Assembly: GCA_030248215.1 (NCBI GenBank)
Contig: JASANG010003140.1
Coordinates: 1-64,000 of the forward strand
DNA: 64,000 nt
Direction: 5' to 3'
From: Enoplolaimus lenunculus
Lineage: Eukaryota; Nematoda; Enoplea; Enoplida; Thoracostomopsidae
Shown here: positions 26,015-37,240 of the stretch, one piece after another
Position numbering within the stretch: position 1 is the first letter of the stretch
Layout of the letters: each line of letters begins with the position of its first letter
Translations under genes and position numbers: made by a program
Notes under the pieces: generated by a model
What the model was told of the DNA's origin: nothing
The model's database searches: none
What the model saw: the letters and a program-made list of their open reading frames with translations, nothing else

Positions 26015-29000
26015 GTAAGTTTTAATTGTCGATCGAAATTCCCGCCAAATTGGTTAAATTGTGAAGTTGTTTAATTAAACTATACGCCAAACTTTGGTTG
26101 CAGCCGGGAAAAATTAAAGTTTTTAGTTTTTCTTATATATTTTAGCGCGGTGTCCTGCGTTATCTGATATCAAAGATGGCATAATACAATACAGCACAAT
26201 TGTTATCGATGGCACACTTGTTCAAGAGTCAATAGCAACGTTGTCTTGCAATAACACAGAAGAAACGCAAACTGCAGTCTGCAATCAGGACGGTTCGTGG
26301 TCTGCTGAGTTGGCATGCGGTGAGCTCTATTTGAATTGGAAACCATTTCCTGTTAGTGAAAACCTGACTCTGCTTAGTTGTTGGCAAAGGCGAAGTTAGG
26401 TTTCTAGTTCCGATTGATATAAATTTATGCTCAGGGAAATGTTTTGGCGTCTAATATTCAGAAGATTATTCTTAAGTCTGTTAAATACTTTTTCGTGTCT
26501 CTAAAAATTTCGGGAGCAACGGTCTCCGCATTTACGTTCATCAACTTGCGATTACGTGCTGTAGACATTTGAGACTACGCGCACAGGTTTTGCAATTTCA
26601 GTGAACAAATGTGACGACAATAACGGAGGATGTCAAGATACATGTGTCAACGTAGGTGGTGGTGATTACTTTTGTGAATGTCAAGAAGGTTATGAATTAT
26701 CATCAGATAATCATAACTGTACGAAAAGTGAGTCTTGCAAAATTGTTGAGTTAAATTTACCGTTATTTTAGTAAAAATTACGTATTAAAAAGCAATCATA
26801 ATCAGTTCGGTACGAACGCTATTACGCCATGTGAATACGTGCAAGTTATTGCTGCAAGCTTTAATTAAAATCTTGCGAATAGTACTTTGGGAACGAAAAC
26901 TGTCGGAGACGTGTGTTATGTGCATTTGAGCTACGATGCAATACACTCTGCCGTATGCTTGCCGGCAGCGTACATGTCGACGTATACTTGCCGATAAATC
27001 TGGTGGCCATCATTACGTGGTGGTAGAATCTCTGCTGAATGATCGGAAAGTTGTGATTTCGAGCTTCCCTCTGAACGCCTGCTTTCCAGCTTCTTATTCG
27101 AAGACTAAAGTTTACTTCCGTTGCTACTTAGGCTAGCAAAGCTAAGGAAATTCATGTTCAATTTTTACTGCTTTAAAATACATTTTATTTGCGAAAATCC
27201 ATCACGGTCAATATCAGTCAAAGTTGTCCTTTCAAATTTTGCGTCTTCTTAAGTTTTTAACAGTGTACATTGGTTCTAACTCAGCGCACTCTAGTGTTTA
27301 ACGATTGCTAAATCATTGCGCAAAATCAAAATTTATTTGTTTTCAGTTGTTCCCAAATGCGGTAAACCAGTATTTATAAAAGAGGGATCCGTACAATATA
27401 GCGAATCAAATGCTGATAATACATCTGTTCCACTTAACACATCTGCAACTGTATCTTGCAATGATGGTTTTGAGCTAATTGGACCAGAAACTGTAACATG
27501 TGTTGCACATCAAACATGGAGCGAAGATTTCCCTCAATGCATGGGTAACTAGTGTACGCACAGTGGCAAAGGGGGCCAAAATAAAATAGGCTCAAGCCTT
27601 CTCTCTCCCCTTAGAAACATTTTACCAACCCCGTAGAAGTAAAGTTTTAATATAGTTTGTAAGTTTGGTATTTAAACGGAATGCCCCCTTCTGAAAATTT
27701 AGCCATCCTAGCAGATTAGCTGGCTACGAGAGTGCGACCTAAACCAGAGAGCAATCGAAGGTCGGCTGGACAGTTTTGCCAATGAAATTTGACATTTTTT
27801 AAAAGTTGTTTTTTGGTGTGTTTGTTTGTAAACGTCTTGCAAATTTTGAAGTTTAAAATATTAATAGCATAGAAAAAACACTCAGAATATATCTTTTGAC
27901 AAAACTTTTATGGTTCTTTTTTTACAAATAAGCTTACTTGATTTGAGTCACCTGTGCTCCATCCTCGGTTTCGGCATAATTTTTTCGACCTCCGGCTCCA
28001 GTTTTTCACCTCCGGTTAAATCCTGTTTTAAAGCATCGAGCTATTTATTTACAGACCGGAAGCAGAAACGGCCGATGGTGACTGAGTGATTCATTTTGGA
28101 GTATATACATCCGCTTGAAAAAGTGTTTTGAAAGTTGACGATTCGGACGCGAAAAGCATTTATCTGCTTCCTTGCGTTATGCCATATTTGTCCTAGGGTT
28201 CTAAGAAACTTTTTCAATTGGTAACACACTGACTGGTCTTTCAAATTTTGGTCCATGCATATCACAGCTACGTAACAGTAGTGTAAAGCATATTAGGAAG
28301 CCTAAACTTATAGCTAAGACTAAGCGAAAAATTAGTTTAAAGCTTTCTCTACTGCACTCCCACTATAAACATTCCATCTATACATGAGGATATTATATAG
28401 AACGGTAGCCCGCTTTTCAACACCCTGCCTACCCCTAAAATTAAAAGAATAGAACAACTGTTTAGCTCAATAAAATGTTTTCAGGATGCGATATGTTGCC
28501 TCATCTTGAACACGGAACAATTGTGTATGATCCACTGCCGCCAGCACACAAGCACTACCTATACGCAAGTACCACGGCGAATTTTAGTTGTGACGAAGGT
28601 TTTGAACTAATCGGTGAAGCGAATGCAAAATGTACCATTGGCAACGACTGGAGTCATAAAGAAATGCCGAAATGCCGACGTAAACGTTTAACATTTTGGT
28701 GTCGTATTATGTAAAAAATAGGAAATTTGGCCCATGACTATTATAGGAACATGTTCACTTAGCCTAAGCCTAAACCTCTTAGTTGTCCAGTCAACCAGTG
28801 CTCCTGTCTCTTAGTGAGCTGGCCCCTGTAATTAACATGGGTGAGATATTTTATAATTTTAGTGTTAGCAGCAGTATTACCAGTGGTGTGTAGCACTTAT
28901 CGCCAGTTATCAAAAAGGTTTCTCAAATTAATAGCGAACAGTGGTTGCTGCGACTCTTAAAATTTGCCGAGGAAAAATAAATCAAAGAACAATAAGCCGA

Positions 29001-32000
29001 AATTTTGAATCTCATTTTGTTGTGTGGTTCGAAAGTTATAAAACCTATCATTAACTGGTGATTGCTCACTGTTATTAACTTTGGTCCAAATCAGGGGCCC
29101 GACCGTTTTTTGCTTTTTTCCCCACAAAACCGCAATAGAGTAAGTTTAAGCTTTAGACTAATTTTTTGCATAAGCATAGGTTTAGAAATACGCTTAGATT
29201 TACTGTTACAGTCCTGTTCTAAGCGTTTGCCATAATTTTAATAACAAGTATGCCCTAGTTGAAAAAACAAGTAAATTGTGCACTACACAGTTAACCGCAA
29301 TGTATTATTTAAAAGCAATCTAGATAAATGTTGTAAAATTCTGGTTTGAAATGCAGTGCAAAAGTATTATTTTCAGCATTAATACAATGTCCTGCTATAA
29401 CGAAACCCATTCATGGTGAAATAACATACACATACGACGGAGAAACGATTAATATGCCGATTGCTGGTACAACTGCAGCAATTACGTGCAACTTTGGCTA
29501 TTCACGGATGGGAAAACAACAATTGATGTGTACTGAAAATGGCGCTTGGGATGACGATATACCCTCTTGTGAAAGTAAACTCAGCAGAGTGCAACTGGAG
29601 GTGAAAAATATCCAAGTCGAAGACTGAGGTTCCTTTACAGATTGTACCCTAGTTAACGGTTAAAATCTCTTTAAATGGTTTAGATGAAAACACAGTACCA
29701 AGGCTAGCACACTTCTACCATCCAGTTGGTCTTCTCCCCTGCAGAGTTCCACATTCTGAGGACTCGTAAACGTTTGGTCACAGTACGATATTAGTCTAAA
29801 TTCTGACCACTCCAAAACATTCAGGCACTCTAAAACATCGAATTCGTTAGAGTATGTTCAGAAAATATGTTCATTTAGATTTATAACTGGATTATTTTTT
29901 CTTGAATAGGGTATATGCCAACAACAAGGGGACTCGGTGAACAGCAGAGGCCCCGGTAGAACACATAGTACCTTGCTGAGTCATTCGGGGGCTTGATTAA
30001 ATCCTATGGGGCTCCCGCGCTTACGTAATCTAAAGAATCGATCCAACAGTCCACATGCACATTCAGTCTGAAACTCAGTTCTGACATTTAATAGCAGAAA
30101 ATGATTTCGGTTCATCGACCGTGAGATTTTCTTCAGTGTTTCACTGCTAGTTTAACTGTCAGTAGCCTGGATATGATTTTAGAACAAATATTTTTCAGAC
30201 TGAATCTGAATTTTGAGATTGAATACAATGAATGTAAAAAAACGTTTGGATTATGTATCACTTAAATTGCCCGTAAATGAAATCGTTTGAGAGCAAACTT
30301 TAATATTGTGATCTTCAAAAATGTGGTTGGCTTCAAGCTAGCTTCGCTCGCGCTGTTTTTTTCCACTATATCTTGCGATTCACCGCAAATCATAACCCAA
30401 ATCGTAAATTCACACCCTACCGTAAATTCGCCATTCAGAATGCGACAGTGCCGCCACCCCACCAACTTTCGAAAATACGGGTTGCGCCACTGGTGCTTCT
30501 CTGAAACGCTGCGCAGCATACACAAACACAAACAAAATAGCTCGTTTTACTTGCCATTAAGACGGTGGCCGTGTTGCTTTTAAGGTTGCCCCATTTTTAC
30601 CCTTGAAACTACCACAGAGTAGGTTTAGGTTCAGACTTATTATTTGTTTAGGCTTCAGAATTTTTTGTTTAGGCTCAAGCTATCGCTTACACTATACTGT
30701 CAGACTTATATTTACGCTGAAGTTTAGGGTTTGGCTAGAATCAATACGCTACGATAAAGTTACATTGGCCGGGAGAATGCCTCAAATATTTCGTTGACCA
30801 CTTTGTTTGTTTTGAAATTTTACGGTTTTTAAAACAAAATTTTATCACATATTTCAATGTTTTAAGTTCGAAAACTCTTTCAAAGATGAAAAATGTGTAA
30901 TTTGTATTTACATCAGCACCGTAGTTCAGTTACTATTTCGCAAGAGAATCCTTTTTGGGGGGCTTTTAGACTACAACTTGCATCACAAAATTTTCATTAC
31001 AACAGGGTGAATTGAGTGTATGCAAAATTTAACGTAATTTTTGGATTTGCAACTTGGAAGAATACAATAATTTCAACTGTTCGAAGCAGGTATGACCGAT
31101 TTATGCTAGTTCGCGTAAAGTTTTGAGAGAGTACCACAAACACTTAGATTCCAAAGATTATAACCTTCATGCATATAAATTTCTAAACAAAATTATGTAC
31201 TATTAAGGGCGGTGCGTTCTTCCTCAATACTGTAATACAGTAGGCTTTGGCTTTAGAGTATTTTTGCTTAGGTTTATACTTAGAATACATATGTTCAGGC
31301 TAATAAGCCCCTAAAAGCATTACATTGGCAATTTTAATATAGGTAGCGTGTGCTTCAATGAAAAACTGCAATGTATTCATAATTCAAAGCCACAATGCAG
31401 ACGACGTGATTTGTACACTGGTCAGCAAACACATACTATGCTGGGTTTTCGTTGCCAGCAGTGGAACTATGACTATCCGCATGCCCATGATTATAATCGC
31501 TTTAACGATAACTATTGTCGAAATCCGGACGGATTTGATCAAGGACCGTGGTGTTATACGGCCGAACGGCAGTTGCGATGGCAACGATGCTTTCCGTCGT
31601 GCACACGTAAATTACTAAGGCTCTTGTGTGCTTTATTTTAGACGTTTTTTTGTTTCGCAAACAAAAAAGCGGAAAATTCCTGCCTCAATGATTTTGAGGC
31701 AAAACCTGAAGGGCGGAGATTTGATTTGGCAAACGATAACAGTGAAAAGATCGGAAGCTTAGAATTTCCCGGCTATGTAGGCAACTTTTTAGGCGCTTGT
31801 TTTGTTTGGCAAAGGGGAAAGTTAAAGATTTCGAAACCTAGGTTTTCCGGTATGGAATGTGGGAAAACTGGAAAATTCGAAAGCCTGAGTTTCCCCTGTT
31901 TGTTAGAGAAATTTGAATGGTGAAATTTGTTTTGAAAATTGGAAAAGTGGGAAATTCCAACGCCTAGGATTTATCAGAGCTAATCTAAAGTGCAGAATTT

Positions 32001-32287
32001 TCCACGTTTTTGCTATTTCAGAAGCTGACTGTTTTGACGAGGAAAACGACTGCTTTCATTACAAGAAATCACGTTGCCGATATAGTGACGTTTATGTAGG
32101 AACCAAAAATACCACCCGTCAAGGATATTCCTGTCAACGGTGGGATAGTGACTATCCCCACGCACACGACCGACACCATTTGCCTGAAAATTATTGCCGA
32201 AATATTGATCGAACTGCACCTCAAGGCGCATGGTGCCATACAACCGATCCGCGCAAACGCTGGGCATACTGTTTTAAGCATTGTTAG
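16716..32287 (+). CDS. Secreted astacin metalloprotease with CCP, EGF and kringle modules (copy 1), 17 exons
   Basis: Exons: 16716-16743, 16879-16962, 17844-17909, 19108-19148, 20814-20904, 21481-21616, 23354-23538, 24882-24954, 25611-25682, 25935-26014, 26146-26319, 26602-26727, 27347-27544, 28485-28679, 29377-29574, 31343-31606, 32022-32287; phases agree throughout, 2277 nt, about 758 aa. A signal peptide (MLSISAYTVALLLLHGIHA) starts at ATG 16716. A short pro-region (PENCPGFGNPDIPYQG) precedes the astacin domain, with zinc site HEFMHALGFYHE, Met-turn STMHYEAF, and the four astacin cysteines (THSC, GSGC, WGC, FFEC). Then CCP, a calcium-type EGF (VNKCDDNNGGCQ), three CCPs and two kringles; the last residue is a kringle Cys. 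Predicted extracellular zinc endopeptidase; substrate unknown. The mature N-terminus is atypical: Tyr for Trp, LKYYFD for IPY. Many small transposons sit in its introns. Confidence 0.87.
19420..19865 (+). mobile_element. TA-flanked MITE, TACTGTAGTGACCC family, copy 1
   Basis: Left end TACTGCATTGACCCGAATAA, right end (reverse complement) TACTGTAGTGACCCGAATAA, with TA at both outer edges. The interior carries GAGTCCGTATCCCTAATAAG and AATAACAGTCCGTAACCGAA. About 446 bp, non-coding, in intron 4 of the first protease gene. The end sequence and TA duplication suit the Tc1/mariner-pogo group. Confidence 0.8.
21840..21914 (+). CDS. Orphan 25-codon exon resembling a RasGEF catalytic-core segment
   Basis: An open 75-nt segment sits between a strong acceptor (GTTTTTGCAG) and a strong donor (GTAAGG), in intron 6 of the first protease gene. 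It reads KRNIVNFIDYRRLQ then ITEIRRIILDQ. This resembles the RasGEF/CDC25 stretch with pattern NF..(K/Y)RR.....I..I...Q as in SOS (NFSKRRKVAEI). It is phase 0-0 while the surrounding protease exons are phase 2, so it cannot be spliced into that frame. It may be an exon of an overlapping gene, a captured fragment, or chance. I found no partner exon. Confidence 0.3.
22381..22870. repeat. Diffuse AATCGGAAT-like degenerate sequence in intron 6
   Basis: The intron shows repeated CCGATTCCGATT / AATCGGAATT variants around 22380-22440 and 22790-22865, without clear unit length. Before it (about 21970-22030) lies TGATGGGCATCGGATATTTTT, related to the CCGGATAT-rich pieces at 53391 and 63800. No coding signal. 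Confidence 0.35.
23875..24748 (+). mobile_element. Non-autonomous Helitron, copy 1
   Basis: It starts A|TCTATATTATTAAAGC and ends with a hairpin (GTTGAACATCTGTGCAAC) followed by nine bases and CTAA|T. These are the Helitron hallmarks: 5' TC, 3' hairpin plus CTRR, insertion between A and T. Copies 2 and 3 at 45805-46126 and 48494-48768 share both ends. The body (24090-24400) also resembles 29750-30060. It contains extreme C-rich runs (23910-24085, 24625-24680) that may be assembly noise. It lies in intron 7 of the first protease gene. Confidence 0.7.
26146..29574 (+). CDS. Copy 1: CCP, EGF and three further CCP exons
   Basis: Five phase 1-1 exons, one module each. 26146-26319 is a CCP/sushi domain (CPAL.. 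through DGSWSAELAC). 26602-26727 is an EGF domain with six cysteines (KCDDNNGGCQDTC, CECQEGYEL). 27347-27544 (NDGFELIG, HQTWSEDFPQC), 28485-28679 (DEGFELIG, NDWSHKEMPKC) and 29377-29574 (NFGYSRMG, NGAWDDDIPSC) are CCPs with the four cysteines and invariant Trp. CCP and EGF modules normally mediate protein binding and spacing in extracellular proteases. Confidence 0.88.
28735..29240. mobile_element. Two degraded TTAGGC-type MITE pieces in intron 14 of copy 1
   Basis: The first (about 28728-28848) runs from TTGGCCCATGACTATTA to TAATTAACATGGGTGAG and holds AGCCTAAGCCTAAACC. The second (about 29090-29235) has CAATAGAGTAAGTTTAAGCT, TTTAGACTAATTTTTTGC and CTGTTACAGTCCTGTTCTA, matching 15321-15559 and 55510-55763. 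No clear target duplications. Confidence 0.5.
29750..30060 (+). repeat. Fragment related to the Helitron copy 1 body
   Basis: TTAGTCTAAATTCTG, a GTGAACA.CA.GAGGCCC segment and the following GATT.AAATC block recur in the same order as in 24100-24320. Neither Helitron terminus is present here. It lies in intron 15 of the first protease gene. Confidence 0.45.
30600..31332. mobile_element. Two degraded TTAGGC-type MITE pieces in intron 15 of copy 1
   Basis: About 30610-30776 has GAGTAGGTTTAGGTT with TTTAGGCTT units and ends AAAGTTACATTGGCC. About 31205-31330 begins GGGCGGTGCG, contains TTAGGTTTATACTTAG and ends GCATTACATTGGCA. The shared (A)GTTACATTGGCC terminus ties them to the 13644-13866 family. 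Confidence 0.5.
31343..32287 (+). CDS. Copy 1: two kringle exons and 3' end
   Basis: 31343-31606 and 32022-32287 encode kringles with the hallmark series (CQQW, YPHAHD, NYCRNPD, PWCYT and CQRW, YPHAHD, NYCRNID, AWCHT). Each begins with an extra pair of cysteines, CFNEKLQC and CFDEENDC, before the first canonical kringle cysteine. The protein ends FKHC then stop at 32285-32287, so there is no C-terminal anchor. The plasminogen-type Asp-x-Asp lysine-binding pair is not evident. A variant poly(A) signal, ATTAAA, lies at 32344-32349. Confidence 0.88.
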
Positions 32288-32810
32288 AACTTCAATAGTA
32301 ATTTATGCGAAATATAGTGTTTAGCTTTTTATTGACAATTTGAATTAAAGAATGAACAGATGTTCTTATTTTCAACTTTATAACGGTGCATATGGTAAAA
32401 ATTAGTATTTATAAACAACAAAAAAGCTATTTAGACATTGCTGACAAAATTTTCGCCAATTTTCTAAACTTAATTGAGTTTTCGTTTTGAATTTGAATTC
32501 AAGCACGGGCGGAGTCTTTAATTTGCAATTTTCAGGCGGTCCCGGGTGGCCGTAAAACAAGGGCGCGTTGTTTAGCATTATTCCTTTACGATTTTTTGCA
32601 AGTTCCCAATTTCACTAATTTTCTGTATTTGGATTTTCGACCATATAGTTTTTAAGCATTGCTATAATTGTTATTTGCAAATTTTGAAATACCGGGTTTT
32701 TGTTGCATTTTAAGCGTGGATAAGATTCTTGAATTTGCTCTAGCGTCTGTTAGGCATCACGTCAAAGGTATATACCGCTTTTTGTGTTTTGCAAACAGCA
32801 TTTATGTTGG

Positions 32811-33244
32811 TACTGTATTGACCCGAATAAGAGGGGGTCCCCATTTTGAGTCCCGATCAATAGGAGTCTGTATCCCTGATAAGAGTCCGTAAGCCGATTA
32901 GAGTCCCTAAACCCTAATTAGAGTCCATGAATGAAAATTATTCATAAATGTAGCGCATAAATGACTCCAGGACCAAATAATGTTGAGTTCGAAACTTAAA
33001 GCGTACTTAAATTTTGAAAATAACAATCGAAAGTCTAACCTTGCATTTATCGCTCAAGCTTTTGATTCAAGACAAAAACGTTTAATTCAACACATAGTTG
33101 CAATACCGAATATATCAGTAACGAAGAACGGCGAAGGGTGTGTTAAAACTAAATAACAGTCCGTAACCGAATAACAAGAGGGGTACCCTCTGGAGAGGCC
33201 AAATAAATATCAGTTGCCCCCCTCTTATTTGGGTCACTACAGTA
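32811..33244 (+). mobile_element. TA-flanked MITE, TACTGTAGTGACCC family, copy 2
   Basis: Ends TACTGTATTGACCCGAATAA and (reverse complement of right) TACTGTAGTGACCCAAATAA. The interior tracks copy 1 (19420-19865) with GAGTCCGTAAGCCGATTAGA and CCGTAACCGAATAACAAGAG. 434 bp, immediately after the first protease gene. Confidence 0.8.
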
Positions 33245-33350
33245 CTGAAATACGGCAAAAGCGTTTAGCGTTTTGTAAATCTCTAAAAACTTACACTTAA
33301 ATTATAGCTTAACTAAACTTGAATATCAGTTTAAATATAACTTAAACGGC

Positions 33351-34795
33351 TGGACGAACTAACTAAACCAGAATTTTATGTTTTACTTAAACTAACGTGT
33401 TTTTAAGTTTAACACGAGTTTAAGTAAGCTTATTTTTAGATTAAGTAACAAGTGCAGCCGTGTATCTAAGAGTTCAATAAGTTTAGCTTAAACTGAAAAT
33501 ATGCAAGATTTTAAATTAAATGAGTTTCAGCATAAACCTATATGTAAGTTTAGTTAATCTAAAAAGTTAGTTTAATAATAGTGGATTAGCTTAAGCTTAA
33601 ATCAAGTTAGTTTAAGCATTTTGAGAGTACAAAGGCGATTTACTATAGTTTCTTAAGCGTTTTGAAAGGTGCAGTTTGAAACGTGAAAAGCGTTTAGAAA
33701 AGGATGTTATTACTGACGAGTTTCTTAAGCCGGCAGAAATTTTCCGTATGAGCTGTGGCAGTTTGGTATTAATATAAATCGAAATATTCACCGCGTATTA
33801 CAATTTCCGAATAAATTGCTTTCGGCTGACATATATTATTTATTACTTATACTCACAGAAGTTGTACAAAACTGTTACAAAAACATGCTGTTTCTATTAT
33901 CCATTCTGATTTTATCAGGCTGTAGCCAATGAGGAAAACGAAATTTTAAAAAGTAAAAGCTTGAAAGTTTCAATCTTGAATACATTTCAGCGTAAAAGAA
34001 CGGAAAAGAAAGGGACAAAGGGCATAGTTTTAGCGAGAATAATGTTAACAAAATCAACAACTATCTAAGCCATATCTGAAATCCCGAAAACTAGCTGTAT
34101 ATTTTAAACACAACAATGAGTTAATTTCATATTAACCAAAAAAATTCTGCTGACAGTGCTTACAAAGTTTTCGGTTGCGTAATTGCATCATAAGTCCCAG
34201 ATTCGGTGACCAAATTTGCTTGTTGCGGTCGATCTGGTTCGATTGTATTTTGTGCACATCGGGGGACTAATTGAGTTTCGAAAATACACCGTAAAAACGC
34301 TTACAAGATTTTCAACATAGTTCTGGTCAAAGGAATTGCATTCTTTGCAACGATAGCAGCTATAATAAAAAAGCAAGAGATTGTAGAACATTTTTGATTT
34401 CCAATTCAAATTTTTCGTTGTAGTTCTAAGAAATTGTATTTTAATTGAAGACTATTAATTATTTTTGTTCTATTCAAATTATATACAACTTCGCATTTAA
34501 ACTCGCTGCTGTCTGAAAGTTTGAAATATTAACCCGATTTGAGTTTTAACTAATCTAGTACTATTAAACGAACTTTCTAGATTAACTAAACTAACTGATA
34601 GGTTACGCTTAAACTCATTTGATATCTAACATATTTTAGTTTAATCGAAACTTAATGAATTCTAAAAACTGCATAGTTTCTGAGCGACACCTATAGCTTT
34701 TAAATTAAAAATAAGTTTAGCTTAAACTCTCCCTAGACTTAATAATATGTTAGTTTAATTTAATATTACAATTCTAGTTTAGTTGCTTCGTCCAA
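33351..34795. mobile_element. Foldback-type element with ~270 bp imperfect inverted arms
   Basis: The left arm (33351-33620) and the reverse complement of the right arm (about 34530-34795) share TGGACGAA..AACTAAAC at the outer ends, AATGAGTTT.AGC.TAA.CCTAT, GTTTAGTTAATCTA and TAGTTTAATA.TA..GGATTAG in the same order. Both arms are rich in AGTTTAAGTTAA variants. The centre (33620-34530) is unrelated AT-rich DNA. No coding sequence. Confidence 0.6.
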
Positions 34796-36039
34796 ACCAA
34801 AAATCCTCGAACGATGTGCAGACTTCTCCATTTTTGCGGATTTACCAGCCGCCGTCTCTTCTAACGCTAGGGGCAGACACTAGAGTTCAATTGTGGATCC
34901 ATATGGGCCACTCTGGCTGTGCTTCCCACAACAGGAACTCAACAAAATTTATTTGGCAAAAAGTACATACATATGTTACATACAATCACCAAGACAGAGT
35001 AGGCTGCTGATGTGCTGAAACGATGCAACGAACGTATGCGTCATCCACATAGCTGCGTCCGCCAGGTGGAAAATGGCGACGCTTATTTCTCACTTCTGTT
35101 TTCAAGTAGAGAGGGCAAAAGGAAATTGAGTTTCTAAAAGTTTAACAAGTGGTAAATTTAAATAATTTATAAATAGTACGGGGAAATTGAAAGTTAAATT
35201 TAAAAATCTTACAATTTTAAATTACCGCTGTGGAAATGGGTTTTGGAGTTACCGGATATACTTCCTGGGAGGTGAACTTTAATACAAATCTTACTCTGAC
35301 CTTTTATTTTTAAGTGAACCTACATCATTGCATGTGGAGAAACATTTCATACCCAAACCTTAACGCAAGGTTCTAACTCGTTCAAATCGAAACTTTTTAA
35401 ACTTTTTTGCTGCGTTTTACATGGGACTTGAATTACTGTTTTATTAGTGGTTAATCTCAGTCGAACGGTCGCATTCTCCCATGGTCAATTTTATGACTAT
35501 AATTCGTGGTTCGTCGGTATATGAATTCATGTACACGTTCCGCAATGTGTTAAACAAAATTAAGTTTATAACCAGTGACAATTTGCCCCCATTTTGAGAT
35601 CCTGGATCCACCACTATTAAAGCTTCAATTATCTCGGTTCCAGCGTTGAATCCAAATGCGTAAGATTTTCATCCTAGATCTGTTGCTTGGCAGCCGATCG
35701 CTTCGCCGACACATTCGCATTTAGTGCATAACACGACTAGTAAAGAACGTGGAACTGATGTGATGAACGTCAATAATCTTTTTTTGAAAAAATTTGGCAA
35801 CCTTGATGACCGACTGACCGAGCTCTCACAGTAGTGAGATATAATTTTTGCTTTTAGATATTTTGTGTCATTATTGCTAAGTTTTGGGCCATAAAAGACC
35901 TATTGCACGGTACTTTCATGGTACTTTAATAAAAATTTTCACAAGCACGTTACTTAGTTATATAGGCGTATTAGGTAAATGAAGTAAATGGTACACCATG
36001 GTACATCGCAATCTTTAAACCTATTCATAGCTCATTCAA

Positions 36040-36440
36040 AGTTTTTGGTGCGAATCGAGAATGCGCATTTTAGAATTCAGATCTACATCTGGTATCTCCT
36101 TCAGAAGCGGTGCGCAGCTCCTAAAATTAGCCGGACAGGTTGACCTAGTATCCGGTCACCTACCTGGGGTGAACAGTGCAAGCCGCTGGAACCTGCAGCT
36201 GCTCCACTCAATAAAAGTGGCACGGATGTGGCTATTCTACTCACGAGTGCGTGTTTTGGAACTGATCACCTCGACACCCCGGTTGAAGGAAGCTCTCTGA
36301 CGGGAACCATAACCAAGATGGTGGGTTTCTTAATTAGGGTTGAGGCTGCTTTTACCCGTGCAGAAGGTTTGGATCCTGTTAGTTACATACTGGAGTTCGT
36401 AGAAATTCGCGATTACCTTTAACAATGTCGATGCAAGGCG
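36040..36440 (+). other. GC-richer, coding-like block of unknown origin
   Basis: Base composition and codon texture differ from the surrounding AT-rich DNA. One frame (36228-36420) reads GTDHLDTPVEGSSLTG and GLDPVSYILEFVEIRDYL, which looks like real protein, but I do not recognise a family and see no splice partners. It may be a remnant of a mobile element gene. A second such block is at 43017-43660. Confidence 0.3.
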
Positions 36441-36657
36441 CACCACTCCAAACATGGGTTTACTCCGTTTCATCCCGTAATCGGACCTAGTCGGACAATC
36501 CACCGCTTGTTTCCAAGTGAAACGTCACTTCGCAAGAGAAACGAGCGAGCATCCAGCCGAATTCTTGTATTAATTCCAATACAACATGCTAATATTAGTT
36601 GTTGGAGAAAACCCATGTTGATGAATGCGTATTAATATGCAGTACGAAATGTTCATG

Positions 36658-36857
36658 CACTGTAAACAAATGGAGAGTCAAATTGACTCTCTCGGAAACA
36701 GGTTTTGCCTCACTATACAAACTGAGTCAAATTTGACTCCGCCGGAGTCAACAGCGAATCGAATTTGACTCTGGCGGAGCCAAATTTGACTAAGTTCGTG
36801 TAGTCAGGAAAAACCTGTTTCCGAGAGAGTCAATTTGAGCCCCCATTTTTTACAGTG
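36658..36857. mobile_element. 200 bp near-palindromic MITE (GAGTCAAATTGACTC type), copy 1
   Basis: Starts CACTGTAAACAAATGGAGAG and ends, inverted, CACTGTAAAAAATGGGGGCT. The two halves pair over most of their length through GAGAGTCAAATTGACTC, CGGAAACAGGTTTT and ACTGAGTCAAATTTGACTCC. Exactly 200 bp, like copy 2. Confidence 0.75.
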
Positions 36858-37040
36858 TGGGAAAAACTGTTATTAAATGTCATTGCAATATTTTGTTTTT
36901 GTTGGTTTCATTTGTGTGGATCTGACCTTAAAGTTTTGCCTTGAGCATAAATGCAGATACATTTTATAGACGTGACAGTGTTATTCAAGTATTAAGATAT
37001 TAAATGCCATAAAAACTACTTTACAAAAGTTATAATACTA

Positions 37041-37240
37041 CACTGAAAAAGACGGTGAGTCAAATTGACTCCCTCGGAAATAGGCTTTTCCTGACTACAA
37101 AAACTGAGTCAAAATTCGACTCCGCCTGAGTCAAAATCGACTCAATTTGACTGTGGCGGAGTCTAATTTTGACTCAGTTTGTGTAGTCAGGAAAAGCCTA
37201 TTTCGGAGAGAGTCAAATTGACTCACCATTTTTTGCAGTG
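37041..37240. mobile_element. 200 bp near-palindromic MITE (GAGTCAAATTGACTC type), copy 2
   Basis: Flanked by TA on both sides (37039-37040, 37241-37242). Left end CACTGAAAAAGACGGTGAGT; right end inverted CACTGCAAAAAATGGTGAGT. Halves are near-perfect reverse complements, so the transcript or single strand would form a long hairpin. TA duplication fits Tc1/mariner-type MITEs. Its right terminus matches a segment of GTPase exon 2 at 59254-59277. Confidence 0.8.
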
